DNA of 64,000 nt from Perognathus longimembris pacificus (taxonomy: Eukaryota; Chordata; Mammalia; Rodentia; Heteromyidae): positions 68,883,798-68,947,797 of the forward strand of contig NC_063167.1 in the NCBI RefSeq assembly GCF_023159225.1, given 5' to 3'. Positions 44,976-58,196 of the stretch are shown one piece after another (the stretch's first letter is position 1; the number at the start of each line of letters is the position of its first letter). The notes beneath the pieces were generated by a model, which had not been told where the DNA came from, did not search any database, and was given only the letters and a program-made list of their open reading frames with translations. The position numbers and the translations under genes were made by a program.

Positions 44976-47710
44976 CTCTAGGATACTAGACCTGGGAGCC
45001 ACTCAGGGCAGAACACTTGACAATCAGTCCTCTCCAATCCTCTTCTGCCCCATCTGATCACAAAGAACCCTTCAACTAATAGCTGCACCTAGTCCCCAAA
45101 GATGCAACCAGTGGGAAAGGACATCCCTTAACACTTGCCAACATTCCTATGAAGAAAAGAAAGCAAACCTGAGATTGGAAGTCTTCTACAGGCAACCTTA
45201 GTTCCAAGGTAATCACTCTGTTACATCCTCATTTTATTTATTTGTGTAGGTGCTCTCTGTTTATAGGAAGTGCTACTGGTGTTCCATTTACAGTAAGAAT
45301 ATGAAATTTCCTTTCAAAATACATTTATGTGTATATGTGTGCATATGGCAGATTAGAGAAAGTGTGAATAATATATATAGAATTTAGTTATAACCAGAAT
45401 CCTGACAATTTTACTTAAGTAATTAAAACCAGGGGGGGTGGGGATAAAAATCTGAGCCCTGAGTCTCATCTTCATTTACAAATCTCATAGTCACCCAACC
45501 CTCCCCAGGCTAATGGGAGAGTGGCACCCTTCTTTTACCTCCTGCAATGTTCTTCTCTTCCAGGCTGCTTAGTACCTGTGATGGGATTTCACCAATGGGG
45601 ACCATTCTCTGTTCCATTCTTACCATCCTTAGACCACAACCTTCAAGTGGTTACCAATGACAACCGGCTCTGAATGCATGAAAAGCCTTCAAAACTGGCA
45701 ATGATTACAAGCAACCTCTCTGAATAAAAGCTGCCCCATCGTACTCCTAACTCATGTCATGAGGAGGGGAGCTTTGGACACTGATTCTGGATGGTTCACA
45801 CCTCAAAAATAAAGATGGGTTTTGGTAACACAGTCAGGCAGTGCCTGGCCAAGGCTAGATCCCAAGGCCTCTAGGTCACCTGGCACTAACCACCAGAGCT
45901 GGATGAACAAAATCCATGTGGGGTCTACAGAATGAAGTCCCAGAGGACGAAGCAAAATATAAACAGATGCAGGTTGTGCTGACCTTCTTGGGACCACATA
46001 GGAACCTCACACTCCTTCTCTGGAGACCTTTCGGCCTAGTGATGTTATCCCAAAAGTAGGAAGTGTGGGTTCTGGGCTCTCCTCACCTCCAGCTGCAGCT
46101 GGGCTGAGGAAGGCACAGCTGTCTTGCCTGAGGCCATGTCTCTTGTGAAGGAGAAACATCCGGCCAATTCCATCAAGAATGTCACTCAAAATCCCAGCCA
46201 GAGATCAGCCAGCTCAGCCATCCTGTCCAGCTCCTTTTGTGTCCTGGGTAGTAGGCATTTGGACCATCCTCAGCCAGTTTGGGGAGAGTCCATAGACCTG
46301 TGCTGTGTAACACCTTGCTGCTTCTCTTCCTCACTTCTCCCCTACCCAAAGCTTTGGGCTGCTAGCCCACAACCTGAGGTGAGAGGGCGAAAGACAGGGC
46401 CACACAGGATATGACCCAGGATGTGGGGACCCTCAGGCTCCACAGAGAGATATGCAGGGGTGAAAGGGCAAACCTGTTTCTAGTCTCCTTATCAGGAATG
46501 GCCGAGTGAAAGGGAAGTGGGCAGCCCTAGAGGTCAGGCTGAGGGTGGGTCATGGCTAGGGCAGAGCCAGGCTCCTGAGACCTGAGAGGAGACCCTTCTG
46601 GCAGGGAAGAAGAGAAAAAAGAGAGAAAATGCCCTGGCAAAGTCCCATCCCAAGAAGAGAAGCAACTAGGATGACCAGACATTCAAGCTTGCCAGGACTC
46701 AAGGGCCTCTCAGACCAGAAATCTCCATGTTAAACCCATGAGTAGCCCTGGCTAGGGAACTGTCTGTTGCCTATCCCTTGTTCCAAGACTTTCTTACTTC
46801 TTTATGCGTCCAACAAATATTAATGCAATGCCTACTACATGCCAGGCATGCTGTCAAGGCAGTGGGAATTCAGCAATAAAAGGACAGACCTGTTCCCGAC
46901 ACCCCAGAGCTTGGAGATCATATTCTACAAGGCCAGGCAAGAGCTAGAATCCCCCTTCTGCCTATACAAGCAGCCATTCCCTAAGGGTTGAGATGTATCT
47001 AATCAATGGTCCCACACTCCCTGGGGGTGGAGGTGCCTAGCATGGGCCTGGGGCAATGGCTTAGGCTGAGGTCTAAGACACTGGGGGAAGTCTCTTAGCA
47101 GAGACTAAGCATCTAGAACACAGGAAAGATTGCTGGCTGGGTGAGGGGCAGGGAGATAATAGAAGAGGCTGGGGAGGGTGGGTATTCAGCTATAAGTATG
47201 ACAGATTCCTTTGTCCACTGTAGAGGGATTGCATCACATATGCACCTCGGGACTGTACACTTCTTGGTAGGTAGGAACTATGCACACTCAACTTGGAATA
47301 GCCCACAAGGAAGTGCTTAGAGTGGACTCAGAAAATTGTGTTCTATGGCCAGGGACAAATCAAGCCTGGCCCACACAGAGCCCAGCCCCACATTTCTGTT
47401 CTGTCCCCTGGTGGTAGTTAATCATACTGCAGCTCACAGGATAAAAAGAAAGTTCAAATTGTGTCTGAGCTTAGCAGGCTGAATGCTCCCACCTTTGGGG
47501 TCTGGCCTTGGCATATCTTTAGGATGGGGCCCCTGAGTGCTCTACGAACAGCTGGGACCCAGCCATTCCCACCTAGGTGGGGAGTGGGAGAGGAGAACAG
47601 GATACGGGAAGACCACTCCAGGGAACATAGCAGCATGGTGCTTGATGAATGCTCTATCCACAGGCCACAGACCACAGACAGGGAAAGCATAGAGGGACCT
47701 GTGAGTTGTT
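44976..47710. other. Unique intergenic sequence with old fragments
   Basis: 46790-46950 resembles an ancient dispersed repeat (tactacatgccaggcatgctg). 45230-45440 is AT-rich. A candidate CTCF site lies at 47401-47417. I see no coding exon, though several frames of 60-140 codons exist. Confidence 0.45.
47401..47417 (-). promoter_or_regulatory. Candidate CTCF site
   Basis: ctgtcccctggtggtag matches the reverse complement of the CTCF core (CCCCTGGTGG). It has the same orientation as the candidate at 36868. Confidence 0.3.
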
Positions 47711-47862
47711 CTTTCTTCCTTCCTTCCTTCCTTCCTTCCTTCCTTCCTTCCTTCCTTCCTTTCTTTCTTTCTTTCTCCCCTTTCTTTTTTTCTTTCTTTC
47801 CTTCTTTCCTTCCTTCCTTCCTCTCTCCCTCCTTCCCTCTTTCCTTCCTTCTTTCTTATTAT
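47711..47862. repeat. (TTCC)n microsatellite
   Basis: TTCC tract grading into TTTC and mixed pyrimidine repeats. Open frames here are repeat artefacts. Confidence 0.95.
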
Positions 47863-48359
47863 TATTAAAGCCTGATGTCCAGAATTGGATCTCTGCTTAA
47901 TCATTATCTTTGGTTCCTCGCTCTCTCTCTCTCTCACACACATACACACACACACATGCGTGCATGTACACACACTCACACTCTCATTTAGTTATTTTTC
48001 TGTTTTTTTTAAGCACCAGAACACCCCTTTTCTTCCAAAGGCAGTTTCATGTGAAACCCCAATACATACATAGTAGCACTAGTGTGGCTGAAGCAGAGGT
48101 GAGAAACTTGGAGAGGTGAGCTATGGTCTCTCACTGCTCCAGTATCCCTGAGTCCTGCTTGGAATTCAATAGAACAGTGCTCTATACCACAAGTGCCCAG
48201 ATGCAGGCATCCATTGATATCCCCCAATGCTCCCCACATGTCTGTGTTAACAAATGTTGAGTAAAATGATTTAACTGAGAGAAACTTGTCCCAATACCAC
48301 CATCAAGGTCTGCTTCAGAGAGGAAAGCTCTATAAAGTACCTTGACACATACACACACC
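47863..48359. other. Unique sequence with short CT/CA repeats
   Basis: CTCTCT then CACACA runs at 47921-47990, otherwise unidentified. Confidence 0.35.
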
Positions 48360-48665
48360 CATCAACCCACCATAGTGCCTAAAGATCTCCATCACCGGGA
48401 CATCTGTCTGACCCTGTCCTCCAGGACCCAGAATGATACTACTTCTTCCATGAAGCTTTCCCAGATGCTGCTCTGAACACAGCTGGGGCTTCATTATGAT
48501 ACCTCTCTCTTGCATTCTTGATGCTCAGCCTCCCGCCTCTGTGGCTTCCACGCCCACCTCATTTCCCCAAGACTGTCAATGCTGGGTGTGTCAAGAGCCA
48601 AAGAGATTGGCATGCATCTCAGTACCTTCCCAGACTAATGTTCAATAAATGCTGAAGGAAGAATT
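48360..48665 (+). repeat. L2 element 3' end
   Basis: ttccatgaagctttcccag and the terminal tgttcaataaatgctgaagg are typical of L2 3' ends. Confidence 0.65.
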
Positions 48666-50439
48666 TCCTGATGTTCCTGAAGATTCTGTCTCTGGGAAGG
48701 CCTACTCTCATGCTCTAGGAGGGACTCCTGGAACCAATTTGACCTCCTGTGACATTGTTTATTGGCTCTATAAACTGTCACCAAGCAGAGAGCACAGAAG
48801 GGATTCCAGGATAGGGAAGTTTGGGTGGAAAGGGGGGCATCTAAGACTTTGGTAGAAAAGGGGCATCGAGGGCCCAGTGGTACCACAGCCGCATGCTAAG
48901 TGTGGGTCCCTGAGTCCAGAGAAAGCACCAGAAAGTGGAGTGAGAGCTGGAGGGAGGGGCTGCAAGAGCACAGAAATGCGGGAGGAGTATGTGTTCTATG
49001 ATATTGCCTCCCTGTGCCTGTTTGCAGTGCCTGGCCATCTGACACAGAGAGGACTGATTCCCTTTTCCTTCCCCTCAGAACATCTGGGGCTGCATCAGAC
49101 ATAAAGATCTGGTAAGGAAAATTGTTATGGAAATATGTAACCGTGAGACATTATCAAAGGCATCTTTAAAGTCCCCTTTCAACCCCAGCCTGGCGGAGGG
49201 GACTGGAAATTGGAAAACTGGGAGCCCATTACAGGACCATCAAAGTTGCCGAAATTCAATCCAATCTGCAGGTTTGAGGAAGGCTAGCAGACCCCTGCCC
49301 CAGCCCAGAAGACTGCAAACCCAACTGTTTAAAAACCAAATCAATGGCATCAGATCCGGGTATGGGGCAAACTGTCGGAACCCACAAAGGCCTTTCTGGA
49401 TTTCCCTTACACTGGGGAAACCTGAGAAGCAAGGCCCTGGGGAGGCCCTGGCCCTGGGGAGGCTCCCAGCTTCCTAGGAAGGCTTCTGTCTTCTTCCCAC
49501 TCCACCAGTCCCCAAGTTGAGCAGGAGCCCTTTGTTGTCTCTCTGGACGCATTTCTTTATTTATTCATCTACATCTTTTTGTAGCTACTCATTCTCTTTC
49601 CAACCATCTATTTCCCTTTCCCTCCCATCTCAGTTTCTTTTTCTAAGCTCCCTTTTTTCCTCTCACAATCTTTTATGGGTGCAAATCTACATTCCTTTTG
49701 TGTCCTTTAGCTCTCTCTGTGTTTCTGTCTCTGATTCTCTCTCTCTCTCTGAAATAACTTTTCTTCCTTTGTTTCTCTTTAACTTAAAAAAATATTTTTC
49801 TTTTTTCCTATTACTTGTAAATGTCCTGTAACTTCAGTCTATTGTAGAGGCAAAGGTCCTCTTTGGCTGGATTATTTACCAATGTGAATGTAGGGTATTT
49901 TTCCCAGGTGTACAAACACAACCTCCATCCATGTCCTCCTGGACTCTTCTCCCAATAGCTGTCCCAAGTACTATCCCATGTATGGCAAGTTAAACCCATC
50001 GCCCGGGGGTCGAACTGTGCCAGCACACCGAGGCACACACTAGACATGTGTTTTTACCTACAATCAGTCTCTGCAGACAAGGAAATTTACATCAGGAGGG
50101 GTAGAATGCTGCAGTACATAAAACTGATACAGAGAACGTCCATAATTTACCATTCTTTTATATGTGGAGTGAAAGAAAGAGTCCATAATCTTACTACTAA
50201 TAAAACCCTCCATATTTATCCTCAAGATGTGAGTGTTTATCTTCATTCACATTTCTTGCAAAGGCTCTGTTAGATCGAAGGTTTATAATTTAAGAAAATC
50301 CAATTCTCCCCTACTCGGCTTTGAAGGAAATCACTTGTTTTGTCATTTATTTTAGAAGGATCGTTTCGGAAAGACAAAGGAAAAAAATACATATGGAAGC
50401 GTGGAAACAAGAAAAGAGAAGAGAAAACGAAAGCACACG
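48666..50439. other. Unique intergenic sequence
   Basis: T-rich at 49550-49820. No repeat or gene recognised. Confidence 0.4.
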
Positions 50440-51340
50440 TTCCGCGATGGGAAGGCACCGGGACCCCCGCCTCGGGCGCGGGCAACAGACGCGCACGACG
50501 AACCCTGACGCTCCGGACGCCCGCGACCACCACGACTAGCGGACCATGCTGGTGGCAGTCGGGACTCCGCGCCGCCCGCACCCATCCATGGCGCTGCGGG
50601 TCCGATCGTCTGACCCCCGAGTCTTGCGACCCTGATTTCCATGGCTCCGCCACCTCCAGCTCGGCACCCTGCAGACCTGGCTTTGCGCCGGGCGCTCTGC
50701 GGGCTGCCGTCAGGCCACCAGGCCCCAAGTTCACGAGCACCGCGCGCGGGTTTTGCCCGCGTGCACCCTGGCCAAACACAGGCCACACCAGGCTGCGGTG
50801 CTCCAGCCCTCAGCCCCGGCTGGAGACTAGAGCGCGCCCGGTGGCCACGGGTTGGACTCACCGGGCGCCCCGAGGCCCGGGGGGAAAAAACCAAGCGCCT
50901 GGTCCCTTTGATCTGATTTTATAGAGACTTGAAGTTGACATTAAACTCTGAATGCTTTTTATCTCTTTCAAGCGCCCTCTCATTCCTACTTTTGGAGAGG
51001 AGCTCACGTGCCGGCGAGGCAAACAACCGTGGAGGATGGCGAGGGCGCGCTTGGGGGACCCGAGCAGCCACCTCCTCCACCATCCCGCGGCGCGGCGCGG
51101 CGCGAGGGTGCGGAAGCACCTGTGGGTGCAGCCCCTTCCCCGTCTCCACACTCAGCGTCCCCCAGCCGCACATACCTCTCCTTCTCCCGCTCACGCCCCC
51201 CGGTCCCTTCCTCCGCAAAACGCGTGCGGGAGGCCGGTACAAAGGCTATGACGCCGACGCGGCCGACCCCGGCTCGGGGACCCGCAGGAAGCCGAGCCCA
51301 GGGGAAGAGCTGGGAGCTGTGGCCGCACGTCGGCCCTCCC
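50440..51340. promoter_or_regulatory. CpG island without an assignable gene
   Basis: CpG density is far above the rest of the window (for example gcgcgggcaac, gcggcgcggcgcggcg, gacgccgacgcggccgacc). A CpG-poor AT-rich gap at about 50920-50990 divides it in two. Long frames exist on both strands, as expected of GC-rich DNA, but none shows a domain, and no ALX3 homeodomain or N-terminus is present. It may be a promoter of a noncoding RNA, a developmental-gene island upstream of ALX3, or an enhancer-type island. Confidence 0.7.
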
Positions 51341-53170
51341 TCCGCGCCCCCGCACCCACTCCAAGACTCAATTACTTTCAGGTGTGGACCACTTAATAAA
51401 ATAAATCTTCGGGGCAAGAGGCAAGGTTTTAGGGGCCAGAATGAAAACAGCGGACTTGGAATTCATAAAGACGGGACTTCCTTCAAGGGCCCTACGGTTT
51501 TGGAACCGCGGAGTGGGGGGGTAGGGGGGAAGGAAGTTTAGAAATCGCGTTTCTTCCTAGAGCTTTGCTGAGTAGGGAGGCCCAAAGAGACTTTCCCTTT
51601 GTCTTTTGCTTTTTGTCTGGCCTTGACTCTCTCTTTCCTCCTCAGTGCCACGCACTTCAGATGAGGATCGAGGACTGATTGATTGCTGTTCCACTAGCCA
51701 AAGCCCTGGAGCCTAATCTGCAAAACTGCCTCTCCCTCACCTCCTTTCTGCTTCTCCTTTGTCATCCCCAGGTCAGCATTCTCTCTTCGTTTGAGATTTC
51801 CAAAGCTAGTTTTGCAACACTCCGGGAGACCCTAATGATCTCTAGGGGCTTTGCGAAATGTTCAAAACGAAATAAACTTGAATCAACATTATTTATCTAC
51901 AGGATGTAGACTCCTGATTGGGCAGAGAAAGCCACGGAGGATTTTAGTAAACTCAAGGAACCATCCCCAATATTACAGCTCCCAGAGATGAGGACGGATA
52001 GCTTCAGTTCCCAGAGCATAGAGACTTGGTTTACTAAGATTTAGGCTACAAAATGTTCTGAAAAGCACAGCCCCACTCCCTCTGTCCTACACTGGGCTTC
52101 CTCCCTGGAACCTCTTGCCAGCCATTTCCTTTCAGGTCTTTGGAAAATGAAGGAAATAAATTTCTCTCTTCCCAGTTGCATTTATTCTTTAGTAAGAGGC
52201 AGTGAGTCCTAGATAAGGCAAACTGGTGCCTTCACTGTTTGCTAGAAAATTTCCATCAAATGGATTTTTTTTTTGTATGACTAACCTAGGAATTTGAGCA
52301 AATGTTCTGTCTCTGGTGTTTTTGATCTTTTCCAGAAGAGTTACTTACCCCAAATTCTCAGAGAGGACCCCATTCCTCCTCATACCACCGGCTCTAGGAA
52401 ATTGCCCTTCTGAGCTCAGCCAGGGGAAGCTCAAGGGATTCATAGGGCCACCGGTGGAAAGCAGCACACTCTTGCTCTCACTCTCACAGTGTCTGACAAT
52501 GGCTCACATGTTTGCACAGAGAACAAATCTGCTGAGAAACAGAGTTACTCTGTTGGGGGAAAACACTCCTGCAATATTGGAAACATGCTGGGCCCACTGT
52601 GAGAGGCGGAAGGAGCAAAAACAGGTCTTTTCAGGAAAGGCTGCAGAGTAGGCCTGTGGGCAAAATGAATCCAGCCATGTCCACCCTCACTTGGCCCACA
52701 GAGGGAGGGAGGGATTTTTGACCAAAACATCTGCAGAGGGAATCATGAGGCTGGTGGTATATTTACAAAATGCCCAGGACAGGCTAGGATTATGGTGCGG
52801 GTGACTTATGGGACCAGTTAGGAGTTAGCAAGACCTGTCTGCTTGGGCCTAGAGCCCAATAGGAAAGAGACATTGTAGCCTCCAGGTTCCCTTCCCAGAA
52901 CCTGAACTTTATAGCAAATAATGCCATTATTTGGGCCACAGAAATGCTATGATCTAAATAGCTTATTAACTAGTGGAAAATATATAAACATATAACAATT
53001 GCCTCTAAGAAAAAAATATTAAAATACCCCCCATGTAATTTACAAAACAAATAGCTGAAGCCATATGAGTGAGGGTGGGGGAAGCGACTGTGTCCTAATT
53101 AGCTTGTGTGTTCTTGGCAAATGCCTTCTTTCCAGGTCCCCGTCCCTCCTTTCTAAATAAAGATGGCAGA
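51341..53170. other. Unique intergenic sequence
   Basis: Flanks the CpG island. An AT-rich non-repeat block lies at 52910-53070. No coding exon recognised. Confidence 0.4.
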
Positions 53171-53171
53171 G

Positions 53172-53362
53172 TAGACCAGTGGTTCTCAGAAAATATCAAA
53201 ATCACCCGGGGTGGGGGGGGTTGGGGACTTGCTAAAATGAATGCTAGGGCCCCACTCCCTGGGTTTCTAACTGAATAGGTATAGGGTGAGGCCAAATAGT
53301 TTATCTAGTTGTCAGATGTTGCTGCTGGTCCTGAGGACCACACTTGGAGAAACTTTGGACTA
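53172..53362 (+). repeat. MER5-type hAT DNA transposon remnant
   Basis: Begins agaccagtggttctcag and ends gaccacacttggagaaact, with an internal ggccccactccctgggtttct. This matches the MER5A consensus pattern of old nonautonomous Charlie elements. Confidence 0.85.
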
Positions 53363-53469
53363 AATGATGTTTAAACACCCATCCAGATCAATCTAACATT
53401 CTGTTCTATCCCACGCTCCCACATTTCTCCAACATCTCCTGGAAAAGGCAGATGTTTTACTTGATTGTT

Positions 53470-53712
53470 GGTTGGTTAGACTGTATTTGTGCCAGTACTG
53501 AGGCTAAGACTCTGGGCCTGGATACTGTGTCCCTTAGCTTTTTCATTCCAGGCTGGTTTTGTACCATTTGAGTCACAGCTCTACTTCTGGCTTTTTAGAG
53601 CTTAAATGGAGATAACAGTCTCATGGACTTTCCTGACCAGGCTGGCTTTGATCCTCAGATCTCAGCCTCTTGAGTAGCTAAGATTACTAGCAAGAGCCAC
53701 CATGCCCAACAT
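53470..53712 (-). repeat. 7SL-headed SINE
   Basis: Minus-strand, diverged copy with both modules recognisable. Confidence 0.7.
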
Positions 53713-54046
53713 GAAGGCTAATGTTTTACAGCCAAGCTTGTACCCATTACACACAAAATAAATCTTTCAACTACCCAACAGAGGTTTCCCACTCTGCCCA
53801 CTGTGGGCTTTTTGCTCATTGACTGCAGTTACTACAGTTTGAGTTCCCCTCAGCTTGGCTGATTACAGAGTCAGGATCCCCTAACGGTGGCTAATGCGGG
53901 TTTTCCTCTATACCATGCAGGACTGGCCCTAATCCTAGCTAAATCCTATGCAGGCCTAGAGTGTAGACAGTTGCTTTCAGAAGGGTTGGCAACAGCCCAG
54001 GGCTCATCTCTGGGCTCTTCAATATCAAATGCTTGCTACTTGCCCC

Positions 54047-54086
<40 letters not shown>

Positions 54087-55209
54087 TGCATGCACAAACA
54101 ATGTGTGTGCACACATGCTCATATGCACACACAGTTCACCACACACAGAGGGCTCCCCCTGCCCCCCAAGTCAGGAGAACTCATTTTACTTTGATGTACC
54201 TCTCACTGCACATTTGTTTCAGCTCCTCTTCTGGAGCCACGGTCTTATTTATCTTCTTGGCATAGGTTCTTAGGATACTTCCATTCAGACAGCAGCAAAA
54301 TCACTCAGCTCCACTGTTTTATGAAGTTTATCAAACAGCAAAATATCCGGTCTCTTTGTCCAATGGGTCTGGTGTGAATGTGCCTACAGATCTGGTCCGT
54401 GTGTGGTTACAGATGCCCTCCCTCCCCTGTAAGGACCCTGCAAAATGTTCCTCTCACAAGCAGAGGCAGGGCTTGGAGGCTTCTCTCAAAGAACGCAACA
54501 CCAACACAGAGTCCCCACATGCACACGCTGTGTTCACACCTCACCAGAAAGAACACATGCCATGCAGGCTGGCCCTCCACCATACTCCCATCCCAACCCA
54601 CCTGGCAGAGTGCCCATCCCGAAGACAGGACCTGCTTCTAGACTCATCACTATCATCTCAGGCTCAAACTTTAGGACCTTTGTAGAGAGCAGCCCCTCCC
54701 CTGCAAGGGAAGTTCAACTTTTTTTGCTCTCCTTTAAACAGACCAGGTGTTCCAGGTGTTTCATAACCGCCTGAGGGAGAAAAAAAATGTCCACAGGCTT
54801 GCCCCCTGCCAACTTCCCCCAGGATCCTGTTTGTTTGAAGCAGGCCGACTCCAGGGCTTGAGTTCTCTACTGCTAAACTACCTGAGGTTCTTGCAGCCTG
54901 GCCCTTACTGTGAGGAATGAAAGCACCCTTTGCCAGCCTCCTCTCATTCACTGCATAGTACATCTATCTGAGCTGTAGCAGGGATGGCACTGAACACAGA
55001 TTCTCAAGCCTGAGAAGTCTACTCTGAACCTCCTTCCTTCCACCCTCCCCCAAAGTTCAGAGAATACCCTGGGGCTTTGCAGATACCCTGACTCTGCAGT
55101 TTACAAGGCACACTGGGAGAAGAGCCCTTTCTTGTGAAAATCTGGCTCAGAAATCCAAAATGTCCTCTGAAGACACATCTCTATGCCCTGTCTCCAAATA
55201 TCCAGCTAT
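53713..55209. other. Unique sequence with (CA)n
   Basis: (CA)n at 54047-54082 is followed by a longer CA/TG-rich zone to about 54150. No gene recognised. Confidence 0.4.
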
Positions 55210-55435
55210 CAGCTGGGCACCAGTGACAAACTCCTGGAATCCTAGCTACTCAGAAGGATGAGATCTGAGGATTGTGGTTCGAAGCCAGCCTGGGCAGAAA
55301 AGTCTATGAGACACTTATCTCCAATGAACTACCAGAAAGCTGGAAGTGGGGGTGTGGCTCAAGTGATAGAGCCCCTGTCTTGAGGGTCAAAAGCTAAGGT
55401 ACAATGTCCAGCTCCTAAAGTTGAAGCCCTAATAC

Positions 55436-55493
<58 letters not shown>

Positions 55494-55612
55494 GAGAGAG
55501 GGAAGAAAGGAAGGAAGGAAGGAAGGAAGGAAGGAAGGAAGGAAGGAAGGAAGGAAGGGAGGAAGGGAGGGAGGGAGGGAGGGAGAGAAAGAGGGAGGGA
55601 GGGAGGGAGATC
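55210..55612 (+). repeat. 7SL-headed SINE with (GA)n(GGAA)n tail
   Basis: Plus-strand SINE (55210-55440), then GA repeats (55441-55490), GGAA repeats (55508-55560) and GGGA blocks. Confidence 0.85.
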
Positions 55613-56360
55613 CAGCTATCCTTCCTATGTCAGATGTCAGATGGGGGAGCCTGTGTAGCCCCATTCTCTGGGTGAGCCACAGAGCTCTCCTACCACACCA
55701 CCATTTGACCAATTCTTCCCACTGACACCTCTTTTCTAGTCGCCACCTCCATTTTGCCTGTCACACCCAGTGCACTGGGCCTGTTTACTCCAGCCTGGAC
55801 CACTCTCACAGCTGGGTGTCCCCTTCTGCTATACCCCTGGGCTACCTTGGGCAAGTTACTTTCTCTGGGCTGTCACTTGTAAAATGGAGATGGTGGCAAC
55901 TCCCTCATAGGTTATAATAATTACTTAAAGGTCCTAGCCAATAGTATATGTTAAGTATCATCATTATTCTCATTGTTCTGGTCAAGCTCTCAAAGGATCT
56001 TTTCAAAGGACACCTTGGACCCTCTTCCTGAACAGTAAAAGCACCAGTAATACCACTGACACTTCATGAACACTTACGATGGGTAGGACCTGCTTCAAGT
56101 CATTCTTAGCACTCTTCAATGGCTCCTCATTATCCAAAAGAAAGAAGACTCCATTTTCCACACATTTTACCCAGCCTGCCACCATTTCCGAAGCTCTCTT
56201 ACTGAACCCTCAGCTGCAGGTGCCAGGTACCTCCCTATGACTCTCCCCTATGAATTGTCCTGCTTACTTTGCAGTAAGATCTGCCTCATCTGCCTACAAT
56301 TTGGTGGCCCTTCCTGCTTTCTCAAGCTGTAGCTTAAAAAAAAAAAAAACCTCCCAGGGG
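55613..56360. other. Old L2/MIR fragments and unique DNA
   Basis: 55845-55950 is MIR-like (gggcaagttactttctctg). 56090-56330 is L2-like (caatggctcctcattatcc). Confidence 0.5.
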
Positions 56361-56563
56361 GCTGGGAATAGGGCCTAGTGGCAAGAGTGCTTGCCTTGTA
56401 TACATGAAGCCCTGGGTTCAATTCCCCAGCACCACATATATAGAAAAAGGCCAGAAGTAGTGCTGTGGCTCAAGTGGCAGAGTGCTAGCCTTGAGCAAAA
56501 AGAAGCCAAGGACAGTGCTCAGGCCCTGAGTCCAAGGCCCAGGACTGGCAAAAAAAAAAAAAC
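56361..56563 (+). repeat. IDL-Geo SINE
   Basis: Plus-strand, full length. The flanks share aacctcccagg before the head and after the A tail, a target duplication. Confidence 0.9.
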
Positions 56564-57980
56564 CTCCCAGGATTCCCTGGGCAATCCCAAGCAGGGAGGC
56601 CTTTGGCCTTCACCTTGGCCTTATGGCTCTGCTGCTGGAAGTCCAGGGATCCCAGGCTACTCACACCTTATGCCCACCTCATGATATCCTTCTGCACCTG
56701 AGAGTATACCCGCCCCTTCCTGCTTATAGTTGCTTTGAGCAAGGACCAGTGCCTGTGCCACCTGCTGGGGAGGGTGGGCACATAGCAGTGCCCTCAGGAA
56801 ACTCACACCTCTCCTTTGCAAATCACCAAGAAAAAATGAGCCCACTTCCTTCCTGCATGCATGTGGACTGAGAGACACATGGAGCTTTCCATCAGCTCTT
56901 GGTGCTAAGGGACCTTCCTAAGAGTTTGCCTGCTGTGACAGCTCCATACCATGTCTACCCTACCCTGTCTCCGTTCCAGGGTACCCTCAGTCTTCTAGCC
57001 CAGTGATTTTGATACTTGCCTGCCAGGCACCCATTATATCCGTCCGGCCTTCTTAACCCATCAATGCAGGCACTACTGACTCAACACAGCATGAGCACCT
57101 GACCTGAAGAATCAGAAACTTGGGTTAGATCTAAGTAGCCCATGGCTATAGAGGTGCGGGCACTTTTCTGAACCAGTCTGTAGTATCCAGCCTCCAAAAC
57201 AACCTCCATGGAGCCTTACCTTGTGCAATCCTGCCTTTCACTAGGGCTGAGCAATATGACCAGCAGACTGGCAAAAGGTGTGTGATCCCAGAACAGTTGC
57301 TCAATAGCATTGGAGCCACCACCCCATCTCTTGGACTCTTCACTATGGGGGGAGCTGGATACCTGACTGTGCTTGAGGACGTTTAATCAGCCTTCAGAGG
57401 CCCACATGGGGGAACTGAGTCTCCAGCAACAGCCAACACCAACTTGTCAATCATGCGAGCAACCCATTTAGAAGCAAATCCCTAGTCCCAGTCAAACCTT
57501 CAGAATACTGTAGCCTTGAAGAACAAATCATAATGTTAGCAAAAAGAAAATGAAAGTAGTGCATATTTTCTCTCATATCCAGAGTCCAAACTTATTTTCA
57601 AAGAGATAGGAAGGAAGCCAGCAAGGCATGGCCAGTATGATTTGGGGTTCTGAAAGAACTCAAGGCAGAACCACTCAGCCAAGTGACTCCTTGACACATG
57701 GTAACTGACTGTTGCTTTTAGACCCTATGCTTTGGATTGTTTTGTTATGCAGTATTAGGTAAGCAATAAAACAATCCAAATATGTTTCTCCATTTGTGAG
57801 ATCAGAGTGTCAACAATGACTTTCATGATACCATAAAGAGTAAACAAGATGATATCTGCCTGGCACAAGACAGGTGTTCTGTAAGTAGTGGGTGGCATCA
57901 ATTATTATCACCCATCTACCTTCACTCCTTCTCCAAGACTCTACCCCAGACCTTCTACACTCACTCAGCTTTCCTCTCCA
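56564..57980. other. Unique sequence with possible L1 and MIR pieces
   Basis: 57540-57670 resembles an L1 3' UTR (gcatattttctctcatatcc). 57815-57920 is MIR-like. No gene recognised. Confidence 0.4.
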
Positions 57981-57986
57981 TTTCTT

Positions 57987-58196
57987 TTTTTTTTTTTTTT
58001 GGCCAGCCCTGGGCCTTGAACTCAGGGCCTGAGCACTGTCCCTGGCTTCCTTTTTGTTCAAGGCTAGCACTCTGCCACTTGAGCCACAGTGCCACTTCTG
58101 GCCGTTTTCTGTATATGTGGTGCTGGGGAATCGAACCCAGGGCCTCATGTATACGAGGCAAGCTCTCTTGCCACTAGGCCATATCCCCAGCCCCTA
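57987..58196 (-). repeat. IDL-Geo SINE
   Basis: Minus-strand, full length, flanked by an exact 13-nt duplication ctctccatttctt (57974-57986, 58197-58209). Confidence 0.92.

Noticed and set aside
47542..47979. 145-residue Lys/Glu/Arg-rich frame
   Set aside because: Produced by the (TTCC)n tract.
50352..51541. Long open frames on both strands in the CpG island, considered as ALX3 exon 1
   Set aside because: None carries the ALX3 N-terminus or a homeodomain, and GC-rich DNA yields long chance frames.
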